DNA from: Paramagnetospirillum caucaseum
GTDB lineage: Bacteria > Pseudomonadota > Alphaproteobacteria > Rhodospirillales > Magnetospirillaceae
Reading direction: 5' to 3'
NCBI RefSeq assembly: GCF_000342045.1
Contig: NZ_AONQ01000036.1
Coordinates: forward strand, 1-46,314
Length of the DNA stretch: 46,314 bases
The notes beneath the pieces are model-generated. The model did no database searches. It was given only the letters and a program-made list of their open reading frames with translations, and was not told the origin of the DNA. The position numbers and the translations under genes are program-made. This document shows, in pieces, positions 21,361 through 30,178 of this stretch (position 1 is the first letter of the stretch; every line of letters starts with the position of its first letter).

Positions 21361-22452
21361 TCAGACGAAACCGAGGAGCCCGGCCAAGCGCCGCGCCCCC
21401 TCGATTCCCATGCCCAGCAGGGCCAGCCCGCCCAGCAGCACCACCACCAGGAACGCCGCCAGCACCAGACGGTTCCCGATGAAGAAATGCACCACCTCCA
21501 GATGCCAGCGCTCCATGCGCGTCCGGTCGCCGTACAGCATGCGGTCCAGCTGGTCGGTCTTCTGGCGCATGCGGGCGTCGTCGGCGGGAACGGTATTCTC
21601 GGCACAGACCGCCTGCCAGCGGGACAACCGGGCGATGGCCTCGTCGCGCGACGAATGGGGGCTGACCGTCTCGTTGTTCTTGGCGGCGATGGCGATGTGG
21701 CGGCCGATGAATTCCTCGGTGAAGTCCAGATGGGCCTGGGCCGCCGGCGATTTGGGGGCGAAGGCGCAGACCGGCAGCCGCGAGGTCGCCGCCTCGATCA
21801 CCGTGTTATCGCGCGGAATCTCGGTGCGGTAGACCGTGCCGCCCAGGCGCGCCCGGATCAGCTCGTTGATCTTGCGGGTGGTCTTATTCTTGTCGTTGAT
21901 GGTGAACAGTACGCCCTGCAGCAGCAGATTCTTGTTCAGCCCCTCCTGCACGTACTTGATGGAGGGCAGGGTGCGCAGCAGGCCGTCATTGGCGTAGGGC
22001 GTGGCGGTGACCGGAATGATCACCGCATGGGCCGAAGCCAGGGCGTTGATGGGCAGGATACCCAGCGCCGGCGGGCAGTCGATCACCACATAGTCGCAGT
22101 CCAGCGCCGTATGGGAGAGGATGTTGCAGAGCGTCCGCTGGGAATTCTGCATCTCCGACAGCTTGATCTCGATGCCGGCCAGGCTGTAGGTGGAGGGCAG
22201 GACCCTGACCCCGTCGAACATGGTCTCGACCATGACGTCCTCGACGGCGGCGCCGTTGGTGAAAAGATCGTAGATGCCCTGCTTGGTCTTGGGATCAATC
22301 CCCAGGCTCTTGGTGGAATCACCCTGCGAGTCCAGATCGATGACCACCACCGATTTTCCGAATGCCGCCAAGCATACCGCCAGGTTGGTGCTGGTGGTGG
22401 TCTTGGATATCCCCCCCTTCTGATTGAAGATGGCGACAATATACGGTCTCAT
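21361..22452 (-). CDS. ParA/MinD-type ATPase with C-terminal membrane segment
   Basis: First gene of the chemosensory operon, 363 residues. The N-terminal 255 residues are a ParA-family ATPase: deviant Walker A KGGISKTTT (K12-T20, with S16 where ParA has Gly), Walker A' region VVVIDLDSQGDSTKS, and Walker B YVVIDCPPALG. A linker follows, then a hydrophobic C-terminus (about 325-350) predicted to span the membrane. ParA-type ATPases (ParC, PpfA) position cytoplasmic chemosensory arrays in several bacteria, so a role in placing this array is likely. The membrane tail is unusual for ParA and suggests membrane-tethered placement. No ParB or ParP partner is seen nearby. Confidence 0.85.
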   Translation of the reverse strand: MRPYIVAIFNQKGGISKTTTSTNLAVCLAAFGKSVVVIDLDSQGDSTKSLGIDPKTKQGIYDLFTNGAAVEDVMVETMFDGVRVLPSTYSLAGIEIKLSEMQNSQRTLCNILSHTALDCDYVVIDCPPALGILPINALASAHAVIIPVTATPYANDGLLRTLPSIKYVQEGLNKNLLLQGVLFTINDKNKTTRKINELIRARLGGTVYRTEIPRDNTVIEAATSRLPVCAFAPKSPAAQAHLDFTEEFIGRHIAIAAKNNETVSPHSSRDEAIARLSRWQAVCAENTVPADDARMRQKTDQLDRMLYGDRTRMERWHLEVVHFFIGNRLVLAAFLVVVLLGGLALLGMGIEGARRLAGLLGFV

Positions 22453-22696
22453 GGGAATCCAACACCCATGCCGACCGGCCGATCAACACTTAAACAATTC
22501 AGGGTGATTTCCAAAACTCTCCCCCTCGCCGGCATAATTCGGAGCGTATCGTCCAGTCCCGCATACGATCATGCTCCAGGTTCTCCCTCGCCCGGCGCGT
22601 ATAGCTTAAGCATAGAGACAAGGACGTTGCAACGAAAGACACCATGGAATTCTTTCCCCGGCGGGCGTTGATCGCCCCGGAGGAGGATTCCATTGA

Positions 22697-22736
22697 GTCG
22701 AGTCGAAGCGGGAAAGACCCGGAAAGCCGACTCGAC
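22697..22736. repeat. 9-bp inverted repeat GTCGAGTCG/CGACTCGAC
   Basis: Perfect 9-nt arms separated by 22 nt, in the non-coding region between the chemosensory operon and the Cache-protein gene. It could be a regulator site for the operon or an RNA hairpin; there is no T-run. Confidence 0.4.
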
Positions 22737-22774
22737 AGTGGCTTCGAACCAAAACCCGCCTTATTTCGCTACAA

Positions 22775-22808
22775 ATAAAAACGCCGCCCGCATTTTCGGC
22801 GGGCGGCG
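22775..22808 (-). terminator. Intrinsic terminator of the receptor/Cache genes
   Basis: A 10-bp GC stem (CGCCGCCCGC and GCGGGCGGCG, loop 7 nt) followed on the minus strand by TTTTTATTT. It ends the transcript of the Cache-protein gene 22 nt after its stop. Confidence 0.88.
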
Positions 22809-22829
22809 CGGAAAACGAAGCCCCCCCGA

Positions 22830-23300
22830 TCAGGCCGGCGGGTAGCAGCCGGCCATGAACAGCAGGTCGCCGTTGGCCTTCACCCAGGTCTGCTTGGGCG
22901 CCAGCTTCTTGGTCTCGGGGTGGGTCCAGGTGTACTTGGCCCAGGCGCCGGCCGGGCCGGACTTGCCGGCCTTGATCATCTCCTGGATGATCATCACGCC
23001 GTTGACGTCCTTGAGGCCCGGCAAATCCTTGTTGTCGATCAGCTTGGGATTGATGGCGTGGGCCTTGAAGATGCCGTCCATGCTCGAGACGATGACGTAG
23101 AGCTCGCCGTTGACCCACTCCTTGTTGCCCTTGTCCATGAAGTCGGCATAGGACTTTTCCAGGCCCGCCGACTTGTAGTGGGCGATGGCCTTGTCCACCA
23201 GCCCCTGGGCGGCGGCGCACTCGTCGGCGGCCCTGGCGGCACCCGACACCCCCACCACGGCAAAAGCGGCCAGCGCAACCATTTTGACGAAATTCTTCAC
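22830..23300 (-). CDS. Secreted single-Cache-domain protein
   Basis: Protein of 156 residues with a clear N-terminal signal peptide (MKNFVKMVALAAFAVVGVSG, cleavage after ARA). The mature part fits a single Cache domain (Cache_2 type): VNGELYVIVSSMDGIFKAHA, then KLIDNKDLPGLKDVNG, then AKYTWTHPETKKLAPKQTWV. There is no transmembrane helix or signalling domain, so it is a free periplasmic ligand-binding module. It lies 21 nt downstream of a receptor gene in the same orientation. I infer that it binds a small ligand and works with that receptor, or with kinases having PAS/Cache sensors. A terminator follows directly. Confidence 0.82.
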   Translation of the reverse strand: MKNFVKMVALAAFAVVGVSGAARAADECAAAQGLVDKAIAHYKSAGLEKSYADFMDKGNKEWVNGELYVIVSSMDGIFKAHAINPKLIDNKDLPGLKDVNGVMIIQEMIKAGKSGPAGAWAKYTWTHPETKKLAPKQTWVKANGDLLFMAGCYPPA

Positions 23301-23321
23301 GGGCTTTCCTCCTGGTTGTTG

Positions 23322-25022
23322 TTACGCGGACTTCAGACGGGCGACCAGCCCGTCCACCTGGGATTGCAGGCGGTCGAACTCGCCCACCAGGGTCTCGGTG
23401 GTCACCTGGACCGTGGCGGCGGCGTTGCCGACCTGATCGGCGACGCGACGGACCTCGCCGATGCCCGACGACACGGTACGGGTTCCGTCGGCGGCCTGGC
23501 TGACCGATTCGGAAATCTCGGAGGTGGCGCGGCCCTGCTCGGACACCGCGCCGGTAATGGCGGCCAGCGCCTCGTTGACCCGGCCGATGGTGGCGACGAT
23601 GCCGTCGATGGCCCGCACCGCCTCTTCGGTGGCCGCCTTCATGGCGGTGATCTCGCCGGTGATCTCCTCGGTGGCGCGCGCCGTCTGGTTGGCCAGGTTC
23701 TTCACCTCGTTGGCCACCACGGCAAAGCCCTTGCCCGCATCGCCGGCCCTGGCCGCCTCGATGGTGGCGTTGAGCGCCAGCAGGTTGGTCTGCGACGCGA
23801 TGTCGTTGATCAGGTTGACCACCTCGCCGATCTTGCCCGAGGCCACGGTGAGGGTCTTGACGGTCTCGTCGGTGCGGGCGGCCTCGGCCACCGCTTCCGA
23901 GGCGACGCGCGACGATTCCTCCACCTGCCGGTTGATCTCGCTGATGGAGCCCACCAGACGCTCGGCCGCCTGGGCCACGGTCTCCACGTTGCCGTTGGCC
24001 AGTTCCGAGGATTCCGCCACCTGGGCGGTCTGGGAGATGGCGGTTTCGGCATTGGCGGCCAGCACCTCGGCCTCGCCCCGGATGGAATCGGCGGCGCGCG
24101 ACGCGTTCTCGACGGCGCCGCGCACCGTGGTCTCGATCTCGCCGGCCAGTTCGGCCATGGCCTGGCGCTTGGCGGCCTCGGCCTGGCGCTGCAGCGCCTC
24201 CTGCTCGTCGGTCAGGGCCTTGACCCGCTGGGCGTTCTCCTTGAACACCTGGACGGTGGCGGCCATGGCGCCGATCTCGTCCTTGCGGCCGATGGCCGGC
24301 ACCACCACCGCCAGATCGCCCTGGGCCAGACGCTCCATGGCGCCGGTCATGCCGCCCACCGCGCTGGCGATGGCGCGGACCAGCAGGAAGGAAATCAGCG
24401 CCAGCAGCCCCAGCACCCCCAGGGTGATGCCGATGAACAGGGCGCGGGTGGTGCCGGCGCCCTTGCTGGCCGACAGGCGCTCGCTCTCGACCATGCGGGC
24501 CTCCAGCGCCACCATGCTCTGGGTCTCGGCCATCAGCGCCTGGAAACTGTCCTGGGCGGTCCACATGAAGGAGACGGCGGCGGTGAAGTCCATCTTCTGC
24601 ATGGAGATCACCTGATCGGTGGCGTTCTTGTACGACACCAGCCCGGCCTCGATCTTCCTGAGCAGGGCGTCCTCCTCGCCGGTGACGGGGAAGGCGGCGC
24701 GGAAGGCGCCCAACTGCTTCCCGGCCTTCTTCATGCCCTCGGCGAACGAGGCCTCGATCCTGTCGACCTTGGCCGCCTCGACGCCGGCGGCGTTCCAGGT
24801 CAGCAGCCGGTAGAGATCGGAATGGGAATCCTGCAGCACGTCGGACAAGTCGCCGATCTTCACCGATTTGGCGAAGGAGACGCCGGCGATCTCGTCCAGC
24901 GTCCGGCTCTGCCCCGCCAGTCCCTGCATGCCCACCCAGGCGATGATGACCAGCCCGATGGTGGCGACCACCGGGACGATGGCGATCTTGGCCCAAATCC
25001 TCATGTCGTCGAGAAAGCTCAT
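23322..25022 (-). CDS. Methyl-accepting chemotaxis receptor
   Basis: Membrane receptor of 566 residues. TM1 lies at about 12-32, followed by a helical periplasmic domain of about 150 residues (four-helix-bundle type) and TM2 at about 195-215. A HAMP domain ([20 protein letters not shown]) precedes the signalling domain with tip [20 protein letters not shown] and [15 protein letters not shown]. The start at 25022 has GGAGGGTGAA upstream, which places it 29 residues inside the longest open frame. It is co-oriented with the Cache protein (21 nt downstream). It is the second receptor of the region and may feed the neighbouring CheA or another array. Confidence 0.93.
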   Translation of the reverse strand: MSFLDDMRIWAKIAIVPVVATIGLVIIAWVGMQGLAGQSRTLDEIAGVSFAKSVKIGDLSDVLQDSHSDLYRLLTWNAAGVEAAKVDRIEASFAEGMKKAGKQLGAFRAAFPVTGEEDALLRKIEAGLVSYKNATDQVISMQKMDFTAAVSFMWTAQDSFQALMAETQSMVALEARMVESERLSASKGAGTTRALFIGITLGVLGLLALISFLLVRAIASAVGGMTGAMERLAQGDLAVVVPAIGRKDEIGAMAATVQVFKENAQRVKALTDEQEALQRQAEAAKRQAMAELAGEIETTVRGAVENASRAADSIRGEAEVLAANAETAISQTAQVAESSELANGNVETVAQAAERLVGSISEINRQVEESSRVASEAVAEAARTDETVKTLTVASGKIGEVVNLINDIASQTNLLALNATIEAARAGDAGKGFAVVANEVKNLANQTARATEEITGEITAMKAATEEAVRAIDGIVATIGRVNEALAAITGAVSEQGRATSEISESVSQAADGTRTVSSGIGEVRRVADQVGNAAATVQVTTETLVGEFDRLQSQVDGLVARLKSA

Positions 25023-25125
25023 TTCACCCTCCGCGGCCGGCGCCGGCCGGAGGCTACGCTCCACCACCCCGCCGAAGCCATACATCTCAGCCATCCGAAA
25101 GCACGTCACAATGGATGACGCACCT

Positions 25126-25153
25126 ATTAAACAGTCATGCCGTAGACATTCAA
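25126..25153 (-). promoter_or_regulatory. Sigma-70-like promoter candidate for receptor gene
   Basis: On the minus strand, TTGAAT, 16 nt, then TTTAAT (4/6 and 5/6 to consensus) about 105 nt before the receptor start. It lies in an AT-rich island (about 25110-25235) that stands out from the GC-rich surroundings. Confidence 0.35.
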
Positions 25154-25207
25154 AGATTCAATTGTAATGAATCCTTTCATTATGACTTATGTTTAATAAG
25201 GTATTTA

Positions 25208-25235
25208 CTGTATCATTACTTATTTTTTGATACAG
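25208..25235. repeat. Inverted repeat spanning the patatin-like stop codon
   Basis: CTGTATCA and TGATACAG (8-bp arms, 12-nt loop). The TAA stop of the patatin-like gene lies in the loop. No T-run follows on the minus strand, so a transcription terminator is doubtful; it may stabilise the mRNA end. Confidence 0.45.
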
Positions 25236-26337
25236 CTTTAGCCGATGGCGGCGGCGTTCCCGTGCGATAAGCCTTGAGAACCGCATCGGCGGCGATCCGG
25301 CCGTCAGCGATAGAGCGGTCCAGGTTCGACCAGCTCCAGTCGTAATTGATGTTATGGGCGACGGGGATCTCGACCACCCTCACCGTCGAGCCGCTCTCCA
25401 GCAGGTGGTACTTGAACAGCTTGACGTCGTCCTCGCTGGTGGTGGCGGCGAACAGCATCACCAGGTTGTTGAGCGCGTCGTAGAGGTTTTCAGGCCGGCG
25501 GATCTGCTTGCGGTCGAGGATACGGCTGACCCACACCTCGTCCAGGTCGGGATGGTTGGTCAGCAGGTCCTCGAAATTGACGGTGTCGATGGTGGCGCCC
25601 TCGCAATAGACCTTGCCGTTCATGGTCACCGGCTCCTCGATATAGGGCAGGGCGGAACAGGCGCACAGGGTCTCGGCCGAGATGGGCTGGTACTTGGAAT
25701 CCTTGTTGCTGAACAGCTCGAGGCGCTGGTCGCTCAGGTTGTAGGAATTGTGGTAGAGCACCGGACGGCCCGGCTGGTACAGGGCCTTGAAATCGATCTG
25801 CTCCAGGAAGGCGCTGTCGGGATAGAACACCCGCGACAGCCCCTTGGTGGCGCTCTTGTACATCAGGCTGGTCATGAACCGCGACACCGGGTTGACCGCC
25901 AGGACCTGGTTGAGGATCAGGGCGTTGAGATTGGCCTGCGACCACTTGCCGGGGTCCCTGGAGAAGGCGACGATCTCCTCGGACGCCGCCTTGATGGCCT
26001 CGGGGATCACCAGGTTGCGATAACTGTTGGAATCCAGCACGAAGTTCAGCGCGTTCTCCGCCGCCGCCTCGAAATCGGGCGCGAAGGCCGCCGCCACCGG
26101 GAATTTCTCGTAGACGTCGTCGGGGCGGAAGATGCCGCGGAAGAAATCCACCGACGTCTCCACCTCCTTGCCCGGCGCGGCCTGGTTCCAGACGATGCCC
26201 AGCCAAGCGCCGATGCAGGCCAGACTCCACACCTCGAAGCGGATATCCGGTTCACGGTGGAGGCGCTCCAGCGCCCCGATGGACAGGCCGACGGCCGGGC
26301 CGCCGCCCGCCAGACAGATCGCGCGCTTGATCGCCAT
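25216..26337 (-). CDS. Patatin-like protein with altered active site (copy 1)
   Basis: Patatin-fold protein of 373 residues. The oxyanion loop is present (CLAGGGPAVGLS, residues 8-19). The nucleophile elbow, normally GxSxG, reads LACIGAWLG with C41 in place of Ser. The catalytic DGG/DGA reads EGA (E246 in YCEGATID). It is therefore either a Cys-dependent acyl hydrolase/transferase or an inactive lipid-binding relative. The start at 26337 has AGAGGGGG 6 nt upstream. A clear paralogue lies at 33518-34555 beside the polyketide synthase; both share the SxADQ/LSDQ, EG(A/G)xxDTxNF and RRPxNLxxA stretches. The receptor gene lies downstream on the same strand after 193 nt. Confidence 0.8.
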   Translation of the reverse strand: MAIKRAICLAGGGPAVGLSIGALERLHREPDIRFEVWSLACIGAWLGIVWNQAAPGKEVETSVDFFRGIFRPDDVYEKFPVAAAFAPDFEAAAENALNFVLDSNSYRNLVIPEAIKAASEEIVAFSRDPGKWSQANLNALILNQVLAVNPVSRFMTSLMYKSATKGLSRVFYPDSAFLEQIDFKALYQPGRPVLYHNSYNLSDQRLELFSNKDSKYQPISAETLCACSALPYIEEPVTMNGKVYCEGATIDTVNFEDLLTNHPDLDEVWVSRILDRKQIRRPENLYDALNNLVMLFAATTSEDDVKLFKYHLLESGSTVRVVEIPVAHNINYDWSWSNLDRSIADGRIAADAVLKAYRTGTPPPSAKAVSKNK

Positions 26338-26509
26338 ACTCATCCCCCTCTGGCCAACCCACCGCAACGGCACGGGAAGAACGGTATCTTGCGATGCGGT
26401 ATCTCGCAATAGTTACAAGGTATACCCCGGAAAGCTGCACTGACGATGACACTTTCGCCTCGCTGGGAATTCCCCTATGCTGCCATTGCGTGATCGAGGG
26501 GATCTGGGG

Positions 26510-28060
26510 ATGCATCACGGGGCGGGGTCTGCGGAGTTCAAGTGGCGCCACCTGATCGAGGCGGTGGAGGAATTCGGCCAGGGTTTCACCGTGTTCGACC
26601 GCGACCTGAACCTGATCCTGTGCAACAACCGTTTCCTCGAGATGCTGGACTTTCCGCCCGGCTTGGTCCATCCGGGCACGGTGTTCGCCGACTTCATGCG
26701 CTACAACGCCCTGCGCGGCGAGTACGGGCCCGGCGACGTGGAGGAACTGGTGGCCGAACGGGTGAAGAAGGCCCGCAACTTCACCGCCCATTGCTTCGAG
26801 CGCGAACGCCCCGACGGCACGGTGATCGAGGTGCGCGGCACCCCGCTGCCCGGCGGCGGCTTCGTCACCACCTATACCGAGATCACCGACCGCAAGCGCG
26901 CCGAGCGCATGCTGATCCACGCCAAGGACAAGGCGGAGGAGATGGCGCGGGTCAAGGCCAACTTCCTCGCCACCATGAGCCACGAGATCCGCACCCCCAT
27001 GAACGGGGTGCTGGGCATGCTGCACCTGCTGACCGGCTCGCCGCTGACGCCCGAGCAGCGCGACCACCTGGAAACCGCCCAGTCCTCGGCCCGCGCCCTG
27101 CTGGCCATCATCAACGACATCCTGGATTTCTCCAAGCTGGAGGCTGGGCAGATGAAGCTGGAGGCCACCCGCTTCGACCTGCACCGGCTGGTCGACGAGA
27201 TGCTGGCCCTGATGAAGGGGGCCGCCGCCGACAAGGGGCTCACGCTCCAGGCGCGCCTGGGAGACGGAGTGCCGCACCACATCGCCGGCGACCCCACCCG
27301 CCTGCGCCAGGTGCTGACCAACCTGATGGGCAACGCCGTCAAGTTCACCGAGAAGGGCGGCGTGGTGGTCTCGGTGAAGGCGGAGCCCGACGGCCCCGCC
27401 CCCGCCCGCCTGCGCTTCGAGGTGGCAGATACCGGCATCGGCATCGAACCCGCCGCCGCCCCGGCCCTGTTCGCCGAGTTCGTCCAGGCGGATTCCTCCA
27501 TCACCCGGCGCTTCGGCGGCACCGGCCTCGGCCTGTCCATCTGCAAGAGGCTGGTGGAGATGATGGGCGGCGAGATCGGCTTCGACAGCGTTCCGGGCGA
27601 GGGGACCACCTTCCACTTCACCCTGCCGCTGGTTGCCGCGGCGGAGGATCGCGACACGGGCGCCATGGTCAACGAAACCGGCGATCTGCCGTCCCTGTCG
27701 GTGCTGCTGGCCGAGGACAATCCCGTCAACCAGAAGCTGACCACCACCCTGCTCCGCCGCTGGGGCCAGCGGGTCACCCTGGCCCACAACGGGGCCGAGG
27801 CCATCGCCGCCGTGGCCCGCGAGCCCTTCGATCTGGTGCTGATGGACGTCCACATGCCGGGCATGGACGGGCTGGAGGCGACGCGGCGCATCCGCGCCAT
27901 GGCCGGCCCGCTGGCCGCCATTCCCATCATCGCCATGACCGCCGACGTTCTGGACGGCGATGCCGCCCTGTGCCTGGCGGCCGGCATGGACGACTACGTC
28001 GCCAAGCCGGTGGAGCCCGCCCGCCTGCTGGCAGCAATCAAGCAAGCCATCAGGCGCTGA
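26510..28060 (+). CDS. PAS hybrid histidine kinase with C-terminal receiver
   Basis: Soluble hybrid kinase of 516 residues, with no membrane helix. An N-terminal PAS domain (about 10-135, with GFTVFDRDLNLILCNNRF, a PAS_7-like pattern) leads to HisKA with phospho-His in TMSHEIRTPMNG. The HATPase follows ([25 protein letters not shown]), then a receiver at about 400-516 (LVLMDVHMPGMDG). The start at 26510 is chosen for GAGGGG 8 nt upstream; an ATG at 26477 lacks one. It is convergent with the acyltransferase gene, overlapping by 11 nt. The HPt and output regulator are not adjacent. Confidence 0.92.
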   Translation: MHHGAGSAEFKWRHLIEAVEEFGQGFTVFDRDLNLILCNNRFLEMLDFPPGLVHPGTVFADFMRYNALRGEYGPGDVEELVAERVKKARNFTAHCFERERPDGTVIEVRGTPLPGGGFVTTYTEITDRKRAERMLIHAKDKAEEMARVKANFLATMSHEIRTPMNGVLGMLHLLTGSPLTPEQRDHLETAQSSARALLAIINDILDFSKLEAGQMKLEATRFDLHRLVDEMLALMKGAAADKGLTLQARLGDGVPHHIAGDPTRLRQVLTNLMGNAVKFTEKGGVVVSVKAEPDGPAPARLRFEVADTGIGIEPAAAPALFAEFVQADSSITRRFGGTGLGLSICKRLVEMMGGEIGFDSVPGEGTTFHFTLPLVAAAEDRDTGAMVNETGDLPSLSVLLAEDNPVNQKLTTTLLRRWGQRVTLAHNGAEAIAAVAREPFDLVLMDVHMPGMDGLEATRRIRAMAGPLAAIPIIAMTADVLDGDAALCLAAGMDDYVAKPVEPARLLAAIKQAIRR

Positions 28061-28829
28061 AGCGCTTCACGTACCGGCCCGCGATGTCGGCGGCGTTGAC
28101 CACCACCAGCACGTCGGTGGTGTTGAACGGCCGATCGATCACCGCCCCGTCGCCGATCACGCCGCCCAGCCGCAGGTAGCCCTTGAGCAGCGGCGGCAGC
28201 GAGGCCAGCACGCGGCGCGCTTCCCACGGCGAGTCGATGGCGGCGAAGTCGACCTTGTCGGCGCTGTCCAGCGCCCGGCCGCGCAAGGCGGGCGGCGCCA
28301 GATGGTTGTCGCGCAAGTAAGCCAGTTGCGGCGCCAGCACCCGCGGATCGGTGCCCGGCAGGCTGCCGCAACCGAACAGCAGGCGGATGCGGTTGTCCAC
28401 CATGTAGGCGGCCAGCCCCTGCCACAGGGCCTGCAAGGTGCCGCGATGGCGCCAGCGGGCATCGACGCAGGAGCGGCCCAGTTCGAGGATCTCGCCGTCG
28501 GCCGCCAGGAACGGCCCGATGTCGAACTCGCCGGCCGAATAGAACCGCCCCACCGCCTCGGCCGCCCGGCGGCGGATCAGGCGGTAGGTGCCCACCACCT
28601 CGCCCTCGGCCAGCACCAGCAGGTGGTCGCAATGGCGGTCGTAATCGTCGAAATCCAGTTCCAGGGCGCGCATGGCGGCGCTGGGCCTTGCCCCCATTTC
28701 CTCGTAGAACACCCGGTAGCGGATGCGCTGGGCGGCGGCCACCTCTGCCCGGCTTTCGGCGAGGCGCACCTCCAGCCCGTCGGGGAGGGCCGGATTAAGG
28801 GCGTGGACGGCCGTCATCTGGTGGGTCAT
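28050..28829 (-). CDS. GNAT acyltransferase, OlsB/hemolysin-like
   Basis: Cytoplasmic acyltransferase of 259 residues in the Acetyltransf_5 group of the GNAT fold. Motifs: AAAQRIRYRVFYEEMGARPS, FDDYDRHCDHLLV, GTYRLIRR and the acyl-donor binding segment ELGRSCVDARWRHRGTLQAL. Family members include OlsB, which transfers 3-hydroxyacyl groups from ACP to ornithine in ornithine-lipid synthesis. That is the most likely role, although the partner OlsA is not in the window. It belongs to the same fold as LuxI autoinducer synthases but lacks their pattern. The start at 28829 has GAGGTGAG upstream. Confidence 0.8.
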   Translation of the reverse strand: MTHQMTAVHALNPALPDGLEVRLAESRAEVAAAQRIRYRVFYEEMGARPSAAMRALELDFDDYDRHCDHLLVLAEGEVVGTYRLIRRRAAEAVGRFYSAGEFDIGPFLAADGEILELGRSCVDARWRHRGTLQALWQGLAAYMVDNRIRLLFGCGSLPGTDPRVLAPQLAYLRDNHLAPPALRGRALDSADKVDFAAIDSPWEARRVLASLPPLLKGYLRLGGVIGDGAVIDRPFNTTDVLVVVNAADIAGRYVKRFSA

Positions 28830-29056
28830 GACTCACCTCGTCTGTTTGCGGACAATGGAACTTGGACGGAAGCCGGATCAAGCGCATCGCTTTCCGGCTG
28901 CTCCGGCACAACATGCCGGCCTTCGACAGGAGAGGTTTTATCGCCGTCCATGGCTATCCTATAACGCAAGGGCTTGTGCCGCCGGGGTGAAACAATTATT
29001 ACATCATGTGGTTCATCCGTTATTTCCGGTATGGACCCATTCACTGAGGAGCAGAC

Positions 29057-29422
29057 ATGGCCGAGTCCCGTATCGCCTCCGTCGAGGGCTTCCAGTTCTC
29101 GTTCCACACCCAGGACCCCGAGACGCCCATCCGCAAGGTCCAGGACCGCTGGGTGAAGCAGGACTGGGCCTGCCAGGTGGAATACGAGGGCGAGTGGTGC
29201 CTGTTCACCATCCACGAGTTCAACGACGGGGTGTTCGAGCCCTCGGCGGTACAGGGCGTATTCAGCGATTTCGCCGGAGCGGCGGCGGTGGAGGTCACCA
29301 CCCGCTGGCTGCAGCGCCGCCTTGATGAAAAGGACCGCGCCAAGCGCCGCCAGCGCGACATCTTCCTGGGCGCCCTGGCGGTGGTCGCCGCCCTGGCCCT
29401 GGCCGCCATCTCGCTAAGATGA
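29057..29422 (+). CDS. Unknown small tail-anchored protein
   Basis: Protein of 121 residues that I do not recognise. The first 90 residues are soluble and polar, with several Trp ([20 protein letters not shown]). A basic segment follows ([15 protein letters not shown]), then one C-terminal hydrophobic helix ([19 protein letters not shown]) that ends the protein, so it looks tail-anchored with the N-terminus in the cytoplasm. The start has GAGGAG 6 nt upstream. It is followed after 49 nt by msrA on the same strand, possibly in one transcript. Confidence 0.72.
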   Translation: MAESRIASVEGFQFSFHTQDPETPIRKVQDRWVKQDWACQVEYEGEWCLFTIHEFNDGVFEPSAVQGVFSDFAGAAAVEVTTRWLQRRLDEKDRAKRRQRDIFLGALAVVAALALAAISLR

Positions 29423-29471
29423 GCCGGGCTCCCCATATGGGGAGATGACCACGACGGACGGAGGCGGCTTC

Positions 29472-30107
29472 ATGTCGCTTTGGGGACCCAGCAAGACGGT
29501 GATGGTGACGGCCGAACAGGCCCTGCCCGGCCGAGCCAGCGCAATCCACCTGCCCGAGCGCCATTACGTGCTCGACACCCATCTGAAGCCCCCCTTCCCG
29601 GTGGGCATGGAGGTGGCGGTGTTCGCCATGGGCTGCTTCTGGGGGGCCGAACGGCTGTTCTGGAAGACCGCCGGCGTGTACTCCACCTCGGTGGGCTATA
29701 CCGGCGGTTTCACCGAAAACCCCACCTACGAGGAAGTGTGCACGGCCCGCACCGGCCACACCGAAGCGGTGATGGTGGCCTTCGACCCGGCGAAAGCGCC
29801 CTATTCCGCCCTGCTGCGTCTGTTCTGGGAAGGCCACAACCCCACCCAGGGCATGCGCCAGGGCAACGACATCGGCACCCAGTACCGCTCGGCCCTCTAC
29901 TGGACCACCCCGGAGCAGGAAGAGGCGACCAACACCTCGCGCAAGACCTATAGCGAGGCGCTGCGGCATGCCGGCTTCGGCGCCGTCACCACCGAAATCG
30001 CCCCGGCCGGACCGTTCTATTGGGCCGAGGATTACCACCAGCAATACCTGGCGAAGAATCCCGGCGGCTATTGCGGCCTGGGCGGCACCGGCGTGCGCTG
30101 CGCCTGA
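29472..30107 (+). CDS. msrA: Peptide methionine sulfoxide reductase A
   Basis: Repairs oxidised proteins by reducing the S-epimer of methionine sulfoxide. Length is 211 residues. The active-site motif GCFWGAE supplies catalytic C55. Substrate-pocket residues appear in YTGG, TGHTEAV and [10 protein letters not shown]. The C-terminal Cys residues ([14 protein letters not shown]) match the E. coli-type resolving cysteines. The N-terminal extension of about 45 residues is also E. coli-like. The start at 29472 has GGAGG upstream; an ATG at 29445 is less likely. It is followed on the same strand by the hemerythrin-like gene. Confidence 0.95.
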   Translation: MSLWGPSKTVMVTAEQALPGRASAIHLPERHYVLDTHLKPPFPVGMEVAVFAMGCFWGAERLFWKTAGVYSTSVGYTGGFTENPTYEEVCTARTGHTEAVMVAFDPAKAPYSALLRLFWEGHNPTQGMRQGNDIGTQYRSALYWTTPEQEEATNTSRKTYSEALRHAGFGAVTTEIAPAGPFYWAEDYHQQYLAKNPGGYCGLGGTGVRCA

Positions 30108-30115
30108 CTTTTATC

Positions 30116-30154
30116 CTGGAATTGTTCCAGTCCGCTCCCCACCTGAAAATCAGG
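30116..30154. other. Two small hairpins before hemerythrin-like gene
   Basis: CTGGAA-TTG-TTCCAG (30116-30130) and CCTGA-AAA-TCAGG (30142-30154) lie in the 71-nt gap between msrA and the next start. They have no T-run. They might shape the leader RNA or be chance. Confidence 0.3.
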
Positions 30155-30178
30155 CTTGGGAGGAAGGGGGGTTCGGCC

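Larger units (their letters stand above)
22453..22829. other. Intergenic region upstream of chemosensory operon
   Basis: 377 nt without a supported gene. It should hold the promoter of the parA-cheW-cheR operon (minus strand), but I see no convincing -35/-10 pair. It contains a short GCTTAAGC palindrome near 22606-22613, a 9-bp inverted repeat at 22697-22736 and, at its right end, the terminator of the Cache-protein gene. Confidence 0.55.

Noticed and set aside
22499-22693. 64-codon minus-strand open frame upstream of the parA-like gene
   Set aside because: No ribosome-binding site, no recognisable motif, composition unlike the neighbouring genes.
22606-24996. Minus-strand open frame of 796 codons overlapping the receptor and Cache genes
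   Set aside because: Runs in the wrong frame through two well-supported genes and is Gly/Arg-rich low complexity.
28050-28829. Autoinducer (LuxI-type) synthase
   Set aside because: The GNAT fold is related, but the motifs fit the OlsB/hemolysin-like acyltransferase group and there is no LuxR gene nearby.
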